Shown: positions 54,275 to 61,383 of the stretch, in pieces
How positions within the stretch are numbered: position 1 is the stretch's first letter
How the letters are laid out: each line of letters starts with the position of its first letter
Assembly: GCF_000265205.3 (NCBI RefSeq)
Contig: NC_018000.1
Location: 4,092,001-4,156,000 of the forward strand
Length of the DNA stretch: 64,000 nucleotides
DNA from: Sinorhizobium fredii USDA 257
GTDB lineage: Bacteria > Pseudomonadota > Alphaproteobacteria > Rhizobiales > Rhizobiaceae
Direction of reading: 5' to 3'
Made by a program: the position numbers and the translations under genes
The notes under the pieces: model-generated
What the model was told of the DNA's origin: nothing
Seen by the model: only the letters and a program-made list of their open reading frames with translations
Database searches by the model: none

Positions 54275-55819
54275 ATGTTCTTTCGAGTATTTTCCGCCGC
54301 TATTCCAGCCGACGCGAGAGACTGCGCCTACCTGATGGTGGACAACTGGGATGACTGGTTCTCGTTCCGGACCATGTTCACAGTCCTTGTCATCGATGAA
54401 ACCGGCGTTCGACACCAGGTAGGCTCAGTCAAGATCGGGCGTATAGGACTCCAGCCAAGTCGCGAACTCAAGCCGGGACAACGTGCACCGGAACTCTACC
54501 CGGAATTCGACGAGCTTCCTGAAGGCTATTTCTCTCTCGGCCAGGGCGAGGATTATTATGAGTCCCTGAACAAGCTTAGTGACGCGCAGCGGCAGAAGAT
54601 GCTGGAGGGCCTACGAGACGTTGCGTTCAATCTCGCCCTGTTCGACCAGGTCCAGCACGAACCTTCGATGACGACTTCGCTTCTGCGAAGCGTAAGCGCC
54701 AAGAGCGTCACGGGCCGTCTTCATCGCCTCACGACCGGGGATGCGGAACTGACGAAGTTCAGCTTCCTCTATACGCTGCCGCCCTCGATCGCACCGGAGG
54801 GTGTGACTTTTGAACCGCCCACGATGAGCTTCGAGGTCGTGCCGGATTCGGAGCCACCGTCGAACGTGCACGTGTTGATCGGTCGAAACGGAGTGGGGAA
54901 GACGCGAGCAATGAAGGGCCTGATCAAGGCGTTGCTCGACAGACACGACAAGGCTCCTGACTCTGGCGGTGGGGTCGTCTTCAACGCCGAGCGTGCGGGG
55001 GAGGGACAGTTTTCCAGCCTTGTGCTTGTATCGTTCAGCGCTTTCGACGATTTCGCGATTGTTCCAGCGGTCACCGACCCGATTCCGATAGAGCAGGTTG
55101 GCCTACGCGACACGGCCCCGGATTCGCAGGACCGGACTTTGAAGATCGGAAAAGCTCTTGCGATCGACTTCCGTAAGAGCCTGGATCGGTGCAGGACGGG
55201 CCTGAGGGCGTCCCGATGGCGGGAGGCAGTTGCAACACTTGAAGCCGATGATCTGTTCGCCGAAGCGGAGATCAGTGAGCTTCTTGGTGGGGAGGGGGAT
55301 GAGTGGGCCGCAGCCACGGAAGAGCGTTTCGGTCGGCTCAGCTCCGGACACGCTATCGTTCTACTGACGATTACACGCCTGGTCGAACTCGTCGACGAGC
55401 GAACATTGGTGATGATCGACGAGCCGGAGGGCCATCTCCATCCTCCGCTTCTATCCGCATTCATTCGTAGCCTTTCCCGGCTCCTTGTCTCACGCAATGG
55501 CGTCGCCATCGTCGCCACGCACTCTCCCGTAGTGCTCCAGGAAGTTCCGAGATCGTGCGCCTGGAAGCTCCGGCGATCCGGTCGGAAGTCCGAGGTCGAA
55601 CGGCCAACTATCGAAACCTTTGGAGAGAACGTCGGCATCCTGACGCGCGAAGTCTTCAGTCTCGAGGTAACGCGAACAGGATTCCACCGCTTGCTCGTCG
55701 AGGCAGTATTCGAGCGCAGACTCAGTTACGACCAGGCCGTCGCTCAGTTTGGGGATCAGCTTGGGACAGAGGCGAAGGCGATCATCCGGGCGCTTGTTCT
55801 CGAGAGGGACCGGTCTTAA
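54275..55819 (+). CDS. Septu-like (PtuA-type) AAA/ABC ATPase
   Basis: 514 residues. The N-terminal 190 residues are a substrate/partner region. ATPase motifs: Walker A GRNGVGKT (203-210), signature RLSSGHAIVLL (about 356-366), Walker B LVMIDEPEGHLHPPLL and H-loop ATHSPVVL, the arrangement of AAA_21/OLD-like ABC ATPases. The stop overlaps the start of an HNH-nuclease gene (TAATG). ATPase plus HNH is the PtuA-PtuB layout of Septu anti-phage systems. The start MFFRVFSAAI was taken as the first ATG; an earlier start would run into non-coding sequence. Other ATPase-HNH pairs exist, so the Septu label is by architecture. Confidence 0.78.
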   Translation: MFFRVFSAAIPADARDCAYLMVDNWDDWFSFRTMFTVLVIDETGVRHQVGSVKIGRIGLQPSRELKPGQRAPELYPEFDELPEGYFSLGQGEDYYESLNKLSDAQRQKMLEGLRDVAFNLALFDQVQHEPSMTTSLLRSVSAKSVTGRLHRLTTGDAELTKFSFLYTLPPSIAPEGVTFEPPTMSFEVVPDSEPPSNVHVLIGRNGVGKTRAMKGLIKALLDRHDKAPDSGGGVVFNAERAGEGQFSSLVLVSFSAFDDFAIVPAVTDPIPIEQVGLRDTAPDSQDRTLKIGKALAIDFRKSLDRCRTGLRASRWREAVATLEADDLFAEAEISELLGGEGDEWAAATEERFGRLSSGHAIVLLTITRLVELVDERTLVMIDEPEGHLHPPLLSAFIRSLSRLLVSRNGVAIVATHSPVVLQEVPRSCAWKLRRSGRKSEVERPTIETFGENVGILTREVFSLEVTRTGFHRLLVEAVFERRLSYDQAVAQFGDQLGTEAKAIIRALVLERDRS

Positions 55820-56658
55820 TGAGATCGCTCCCGAGGCCGCCATTCGCGGCAAAGAACGTGCTTGACGCCTGCGTCAACAGCATTCGTGACGAAGGGCTGA
55901 ACAAGAACCTCTTGCTTGCTTCGACCGGGATTATCCTCGCAGAACTCGATTACCTGAATCAAGGTTTGGGGATGACGCTCTACTCGATCCCCGGATCCAA
56001 CCTCGTAGCGTCGGCGCTTACAACAGCGGATATGAAGCGCGTGTACTCCGGCACCTTCGTGAAAAGCAAAGGCACTCGAGGACTATATGATCAATTGAAG
56101 GCGGCGCCAAAGAACGACGTGTGCCCGTTGTGCGCCCAGCGAACTGTCTCGACGCTCGATCACTATCTCGCGCAGGCGATACACCCGACGCTTACAGTTG
56201 TCCCATTGAACCTCGTCCCGGCTTGCGCGGAATGCAATAAGCTGAAGCTTGACTACCAGCCAACGTCGGAAATCCAACAGAGCTTCCACCCTTACTTCGA
56301 CGACTTCGACGATGCCCAGTGGCTGGTGGCGGAAGTCGTGGAAACGTCGCCGGCGGCCGTCCGTTTCTCAGTATCTGCCCCAGCCGGATGGAATGCCACG
56401 AAAATCTCGCGGGCGGCATCGCATTTCGAAACGTTCCGTCTGGCATCGCTTTACGCCAGTCACGCGGGCGTCGAAATCAGCAACATCCGATATTCGCTGG
56501 AGCGGGTGGCGTCGTCCGGAACCGCCGATGATGTTCGGCTTCTCCTTTCCGACAGAGCCGAGAGTGCCCGGCGTGCCCAACTGAACGCCTGGCAAACCGC
56601 TACCTATCAGGCGCTTGCCGCATCCGACTGGTTTTGTTCCGGCGGCTTCAGGGCATAG
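55819..56658 (+). CDS. Septu-like (PtuB-type) HNH endonuclease
   Basis: 279 residues. Zinc-finger HNH at about 103-145: CPLCAQRTVSTLDHYLAQA, then NLVPACAECNKLKLDY, with two CxxC pairs, the catalytic His in DH, and the Asn in the NLVP segment. This is the PtuB-like pattern (ldHylPk....l...p.NLvpaC..CN). N-terminal 100 residues and C-terminal 130 residues are helical and unassigned. Its ATG overlaps the ATPase stop by one base (TAATG), giving translational coupling. In Septu, the nuclease degrades DNA on phage infection when released or activated by the ATPase. Confidence 0.8.
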   Translation: MRSLPRPPFAAKNVLDACVNSIRDEGLNKNLLLASTGIILAELDYLNQGLGMTLYSIPGSNLVASALTTADMKRVYSGTFVKSKGTRGLYDQLKAAPKNDVCPLCAQRTVSTLDHYLAQAIHPTLTVVPLNLVPACAECNKLKLDYQPTSEIQQSFHPYFDDFDDAQWLVAEVVETSPAAVRFSVSAPAGWNATKISRAASHFETFRLASLYASHAGVEISNIRYSLERVASSGTADDVRLLLSDRAESARRAQLNAWQTATYQALAASDWFCSGGFRA

Positions 56659-56663
56659 GACTG

Positions 56664-56742
56664 CGCTGGTGGCACGGATACTCCAAGTGCCAGGCATGTC
56701 GCTGTGAGTTCTCCGTCACGACCGGTACAGTCTTCGCATTAG
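56664..56742 (+). mobile_element. IS1595-type transposase fragment
   Basis: A short piece in frame reads WWHGYSKCQACRCEFSVTTG followed by TVFA, the zinc-ribbon of IS1595 transposases (W.C..C...FSvttGT.F). Both sides lose similarity, and no terminal repeats are seen. It begins directly at the end of the HNH gene, so an insertion and later deletion affected this junction. The following 360 nt to 57103 contain no gene that I can support. Confidence 0.5.
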
Positions 56743-57102
56743 CTTCCAGGACATCCTGGCGGGCTCTGGTTCTCCGTGAACTCGGTCAAGGGGAATCGGT
56801 GCTGAAGGGGCGTCCAGGAACCATCGGGATCGATGGTCAAATCGTCGTGCTGGTGTCGCTCAAGGCGCTGGCAGACATCCTGTGCGGCAACGGACTGGAA
56901 GAATTCAAGCACGTTGTCGCGCGTGTTCCAAAGGGGAGGCGTCGCATCGTCTCGAACCGATAGCTTCAGCCGGTTCCACAGGATAGGTCGCGAAGCCGAC
57001 GAGGCACGGGAGACGCGACGTAGTTAGGATTCGACCGCTGGTCATAAGAACAGGTTTACCCGCGGCGGCTATGACGGTCGAAACCTTCAGACGGACCGGT
57101 AC

Positions 57103-58575
57103 ATGACCAGAATGCTGATCGATGCGGAAGAATACCTTCCAGACATCCACAACGACTCTTCGAAATCCTACTTCGCGGAAGCGGTCGCGTGCTTCAATGC
57201 CGGCGCCTACAGGGCTTCCGTGGTCATGATGGCATGCGCGGTCTTTGAGGACCTAAGGCTGAAGGTCAAGGCCTACGGGCCATATGATGGCACTGCCGAC
57301 GAACTCAGCGGAGTGCTAGAGAAGGCATATCAGGAGCAAAAGAGCTACGAGGCTGAATCCTTCAGAATGTTGCGGCACTCGGGGATGTTGGAGCCGACGG
57401 ACAAGAACTATCTGTTGTCGCTAATCACCGCCCGGAACAACGCGGCCCACGCCTCAGGAGTCGCCATCACCGAGTCGGAGGCGTACCGCTTTGTCGAAGA
57501 GGGTGCCCGCAGGATCGTTGCCGTCCGGCTGATGTGGGACGAGCAGGGGGTGGCCGAGCTTATCCGGCGGATGGCGCGAACCGACCTCTTTCCTCCGACC
57601 GCATTCGAACATTTCAATGAAATAACACAAGCGGAACTGGCGTCGCTTCATCCCCGAGTCCACGGGCTCCTGATCGATACGATCGCTGACCAGCTCGGAT
57701 CGGCCGGCCCAATCTTCCAACGCAATACGACGAGGCTTTTTACATGCCTCGCGGCTCGCCAGGACGGCGCAATTCGGCACGCTCTTTTCGAGAAGCTGAT
57801 CGCGACGAGGACCCTCGACCCGTCGAACGTCTGGCTTTTCGAAATGCTCGCTGCCGATCCCCGTATCCTGAAGGGCAAGGCAAGAAACATCCATGCCGTC
57901 GATGCCGGACTCGCTGCGATCTGCGCGAACATAGACACTGAGGACGACAACCAGATTGCAGCACTCGAGACGGTTTTCCTCGGACTTCTTGCGGACGGCT
58001 CCTCTGGGACCTTGAGCTCCGACCTTGCCGCGCTCACCAGAGCAATCGGAAGCAAATTATGGCTGCGCCCGACCTTTGTCAGCGGTCTGGAGCACGGCGG
58101 GCCGGTCCGCGACATTCTAGTGGATGGACTGGTGGTCCGGACCTTAGATCCTGACATGGCCGAAGGCTGGCTCGCCGCCGTGGTGAGGACATGGGAAGAG
58201 GATGACGAACGTTTCTTCGCGGCCGCCATCTCGGAGGAGACGGCCCTGAGCCTGCTGCGCAACCTCGCCAACGGGGCCTCCGCCGGCAAGCCGGTATGTG
58301 CTAGGGTGCTAAATTCCGGATGCCAGATGCTTCCGTCGCTCCGACGCAGGGCGATCGGATGCATCGAGGCTGAACCGGATGTGGCTTGGCGCATCCTCGA
58401 AGACGATGAGGACGGAGGAATCTCTCCCAAAGAGTTCCTGGAACGCTATCTCAGCGTGGACCGATGGATCCGAGAAGAGGAAGGCGGAGAAGAGGATGCT
58501 GGGAGGAGCCCCAGATCGTTCGCCGGTCGAACGGTCACCGCTGCAGGGGCGAGGGCACGACGCTTTGGGCGTTGA
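57103..58575 (+). CDS. HEPN-domain protein with helical-repeat C-terminus
   Basis: 490 residues. The N-terminal ~145 residues are helical and end in ARNNAAHASG, a HEPN RNxxxH-type motif (R111 to H116), with a first helix SYFAEAVACFNAGAYRASVV as in Abi/DUF4145-like HEPN folds. HEPN domains with this motif are often RNases in toxin or defence proteins. Residues about 150-470 are helix-rich repeats (DTIADQLGSAGPIFQRNTT, FEKLIATRTLDPSNVWLFEM). The C-terminal tail is Arg/Ser rich and overlaps the convergent gene by 41 nt. RNase activity is an inference. The start MTRMLIDAEEYL is the only good one. Confidence 0.65.
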   Translation: MTRMLIDAEEYLPDIHNDSSKSYFAEAVACFNAGAYRASVVMMACAVFEDLRLKVKAYGPYDGTADELSGVLEKAYQEQKSYEAESFRMLRHSGMLEPTDKNYLLSLITARNNAAHASGVAITESEAYRFVEEGARRIVAVRLMWDEQGVAELIRRMARTDLFPPTAFEHFNEITQAELASLHPRVHGLLIDTIADQLGSAGPIFQRNTTRLFTCLAARQDGAIRHALFEKLIATRTLDPSNVWLFEMLAADPRILKGKARNIHAVDAGLAAICANIDTEDDNQIAALETVFLGLLADGSSGTLSSDLAALTRAIGSKLWLRPTFVSGLEHGGPVRDILVDGLVVRTLDPDMAEGWLAAVVRTWEEDDERFFAAAISEETALSLLRNLANGASAGKPVCARVLNSGCQMLPSLRRRAIGCIEAEPDVAWRILEDDEDGGISPKEFLERYLSVDRWIREEEGGEEDAGRSPRSFAGRTVTAAGARARRFGR

Positions 58576-59467
58576 CACGGCGGGAAGTGGATCTCGTAGC
58601 GTCGGTACGCTCGCGGCGGGTGATCCACTCGCGGAGCGGCCGGTTCTCCTCCCAGCCGTTCCTCTGCCAGAGCGGCCAGCCGCCGATCCGATCGGAGCAT
58701 AGACGACCGTGCCGGTTGAGACCGCTGCGGACTATGGCCGGAGGCATGATCGACTCCGCCATGTCGAGATCGTCGCGTACCTGGCGGCGCTCGAGGATGC
58801 GGACGCGGAGAGCGGTCTGATATTCCGCGGTGTCGAACCCTAGGATCAGAGCGTCCTTCATCGACAATGCTTCAAGGCCGACGTCGCGCAAGGGGGCGTC
58901 GCTCCTTTCGATAGAGCCGGTGGACCCATCTCGGACGAGGTAGTGCCGGAGGAAGCGATCCTCTGCCCAGACCAGGCTATCGTCGACTTCGTCGGCCGCC
59001 CAGCCGATCACTTCGTGCCTATCGAACATGGCGTCGGCCGGATATGGAACGCGGCGAACCGGATTCCATTCCTCCCAGTCTCCCGCCCCCTCGCGCTCCT
59101 CGGCCTCCCACTTGTCCTCGGGCGGGAGAAGTTCTGCTGCCAGCTCTTGCTCGCTTTGGATGAGAGCCCTCCGGAGCCAGCGGCTCCTCAGCCCCGCTTG
59201 ATATTCGGCACTCGTGAAACCGAGGACTGTGGCGTCGTCGAGCGAAAGGTCTTCGAATCCTTCAACAGACAGCGGCCCCCAAGTGAAGGTGCGGCCTTCT
59301 TGACCGGCGCAGACCAACGGCGTGGCGAGTCGGTCGGAGGTTGTCTTCGTCGGGCCGCCGTCGGGACCTTCCCACCCGAGGACTCGGGCGCCGGTTTCGA
59401 AATAGTCGGACCCTCTGAAAATGCAGCGCGTCGCTACGGTGGTTGTGCCAGTCGATGGTGCAGTCAT
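58535..59467 (-). CDS. Two-repeat hypothetical protein
   Basis: 310 residues, acidic, soluble. Two repeats of about 40 residues: LSLDDATVLGFTSAEYQAGL with RSRWLRRALIQSEQELA, and LSMKDALILGFDTAEYQTAL with RVRILERRQVRDDLDMAES. A Trp-rich end reads LNRHGRLCSDRIGGWPLWQR. No family is recognised. The start MTAPSTGTTTVATR was chosen because the upstream frame is unconserved. A decayed paralogue lies directly upstream (59783-60379), so the gene was tandemly duplicated. It overlaps the HEPN gene tail in convergent orientation. Confidence 0.6.
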   Translation of the reverse strand: MTAPSTGTTTVATRCIFRGSDYFETGARVLGWEGPDGGPTKTTSDRLATPLVCAGQEGRTFTWGPLSVEGFEDLSLDDATVLGFTSAEYQAGLRSRWLRRALIQSEQELAAELLPPEDKWEAEEREGAGDWEEWNPVRRVPYPADAMFDRHEVIGWAADEVDDSLVWAEDRFLRHYLVRDGSTGSIERSDAPLRDVGLEALSMKDALILGFDTAEYQTALRVRILERRQVRDDLDMAESIMPPAIVRSGLNRHGRLCSDRIGGWPLWQRNGWEENRPLREWITRRERTDATRSTSRRVNAQSVVPSPLQR

Positions 59468-59628
59468 CACTATGTTCCCTGTTAAGGGGATGGTGGCCGA
59501 CCGGCATGCAATGGACAAAGGGAATCTCGAAGGCCTGATACCGACCTTCACACGACCCCGACAGGCGACGGAGCCCAGGCTCTTACCGTACTAACCCAAC
59601 TATGTGAGGCAGGTTCGACAGATGCAAC

Positions 59629-59808
59629 ATGTGCACGCCCGCGCGGGACGAGGAGTTCCTGGCGCTGACAAACCTTCGAGGCAAGGCCATAGAGGCGGTG
59701 TGTTCGAGCCCCGACGAAGCTGAGGCCATAATCGAGAGCAATGCACATCACGCTCGGGCCGCCGGCTCGCTCGACTTTCTCTTCACGGGAAGGATGGCGG
59801 CGGCGTAG
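59629..59808 (+). CDS. Possible 59-residue protein
   Basis: MCTPARDEEFLALTNLRGKA opens a short frame with balanced composition, followed by EAEAIIESNAHHARAAGSLD and a stop at 59806. The ribosome-binding site is weak. It overlaps the 3' end of the decayed paralogue on the other strand by 26 nt. It may be real but is weakly supported. Confidence 0.3.
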   Translation: MCTPARDEEFLALTNLRGKAIEAVCSSPDEAEAIIESNAHHARAAGSLDFLFTGRMAAA

Positions 59809-60379
59809 GTTCATCCTCACTAACGGAGCTGCCCTGCATCCAACGGCGGGTTGGCCCCTCGACGTCCCACATGTGGTAACCCCACGCGACATCCCGGTTC
59901 TCCGGTTCCAGGAAGAGCCGGCCGTGCCTGTTGAGCGCAAGCTGTACATCTCTAGGCGGCGTCACCGAGCGCGCAAGATCTTGCTCGTCTCGAAGATGGC
60001 GCCGCTCGAATAGCCGCACACGAAGGGGCGGTGCGGTATTCCATCGTCGTGAACCCGAGCTTGATCGCGTGCTTGACAGACAGGGATTCCATCCCGACTT
60101 GAGCGATAGTGCATGCGCTCAGTCTCAACTGATTAGTAGAGGTGTCACGAACCAACCAGAGGCAGTTGAAGCGATCCGCCGGTGATTCTTTCAAGAGACG
60201 CCCGTCGACTGTCGCCCAACCTACTGCCTTTTCGTCCTGAACCAGATCTTCGCTGAGGGAACCTGCTCCACTGCGGTTGCACCTGGCCACTCTCCAGGTT
60301 CGTCGGTGCACAGTTCGCGATCCACTGCTTCAGAGAAGTCCGCAGGAGGGATATAAGCTCCGCTGCGAGCTCGGATCAT
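59783..60379 (-). pseudogene. Decayed paralogue of the two-repeat protein
   Basis: Three minus-strand frames join into a homologue of the gene at 58535-59467. Beginning: MIRARSGAYIPPADFSEAVD. After a frameshift near 60225: AVGWATVDGRLLKESPADRF and VGMESLSVKHAIKLGFTTME, which align with the repeat LSMKDALILGFDTAEYQ. After another frameshift near 60015: RLFERRHLRDEQDLARSVTP and LALNRHGRLFLEPENRD, aligning with RILERRQVRDDL and LNRHGRLCSDR. At least two frameshifts, so it is not translated whole. Confidence 0.65.
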
Positions 60380-60576
60380 GTGGCTTGGTTCCTGTTGACT
60401 AGGGAGGCGCCGGTGCAAGCGAATCGGCGCTTTCCGGCGCGATAGAATTGGCACTCCCGCCGCCTGTGGAATTTGATGTCGGCGCCTTGCGGCAGCGCCG
60501 CTACCTATCTACCTTCAGCTTTGAGCGTCGGCAGCGGCGCTTCGCACATTGATGATTGAAGCCGAGGTGGTTCTTG

Positions 60577-60723
60577 ATGTCCGGAAATGACAGCGATCAT
60601 GGCAGCAGAAGCTCTACTCCTCGCACAACGCCTCCGGCGGCCCCGGAAAGGGGACCGGGTCAAAGCTCGGCGCAGCCGTTGACCACTGGATCCGGCGATC
60701 GGCCGCCACCGCCCAGGCGCTGA
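60577..60723 (+). CDS. Possible 48-residue Pro/Ser-rich protein
   Basis: MSGNDSDHGSRSSTPRTTPP, continuing to a PPPPRR end at a TGA at 60721-60723. GAGGTGG stands 8 nt before the ATG, a good ribosome-binding site. Its stop is immediately next to the stop of the convergent membrane protein gene (60724). Low-complexity, intrinsically disordered. The short length keeps confidence low. Confidence 0.35.
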   Translation: MSGNDSDHGSRSSTPRTTPPAAPERGPGQSSAQPLTTGSGDRPPPPRR

Positions 60724-61374
60724 TTACTTCTTCCAGCCGATATCGATCTGCTTGATTTCGGAACGCGGAACGTAGGTGATAACGTTCTCCCCTGAAGAAG
60801 TGATCGTGTCGTAATCTTCTCGTTCACCTTCCGCCCGGTGAACTGCCGTAACGTAAAGCGCGATCCCATCTTCGTTGATGATCAGTGGTTTCGTCGGGAT
60901 GCCTGACGATTCGGCTCTGTGAAACAGACTTTCAAGGATCTTTCCGCTGGCGAGATGAATCTGGATGAAACTCCACCTCGCGTTGGCGGATGTGAGAGAT
61001 CTCAGGGCAGATGTCTCGTGGTCATCATGGTATACATTTAACGCCGACATTAGCTGTTTGATAGCTCTGTCCAGATAGCGCCGCCAGAGGAGTGCGAAGA
61101 AAGTGGAGCCTACCACGGCGAGCGTACCGATGATCAGAACGCTCCTGTAGTCGGTATCCACCACTGCCGTCGGTGCCGAGTAGCCCACCTTTACCGCCAG
61201 TTTTGTCACGACGTAGGAGAATGCCCGTCCGAGGGTGCCGAGGACCAGAACCTGCAGAAGGAAGTCTTCCGTCTTATGCTCGAGCTTCCGTGCGGCCGTG
61301 GTCAGCTTGTACCCGAGATAGCCAGCGACGAGAACGATCTGGATTTCGAAGGGAAGCTTGAGAAGCTCGTTCAT
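60724..61374 (-). CDS. Membrane protein with cytoplasmic C-terminal domain, unknown function
   Basis: 216 residues. Three hydrophobic segments in the first 110 residues (LPFEIQIVLVAGYLGYKL; LLQVLVLGTLGRAFSYVVT; SVLIIGTLAVVGSTFFALLW), then a soluble domain of about 110 residues with strands such as SFIQIHLASGKILESLFHR, DGIALYVTAVHRAEGE and ENVITYVPRSEIKQIDIGW. The layout resembles the DUF6338 family, which I suggest only tentatively. It follows the helicase by 9 nt on the same strand, so the two are probably one transcript, and may be partners in a defence system. Confidence 0.65.
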   Translation of the reverse strand: MNELLKLPFEIQIVLVAGYLGYKLTTAARKLEHKTEDFLLQVLVLGTLGRAFSYVVTKLAVKVGYSAPTAVVDTDYRSVLIIGTLAVVGSTFFALLWRRYLDRAIKQLMSALNVYHDDHETSALRSLTSANARWSFIQIHLASGKILESLFHRAESSGIPTKPLIINEDGIALYVTAVHRAEGEREDYDTITSSGENVITYVPRSEIKQIDIGWKK

Positions 61375-61383
61375 ACGTTCTCT

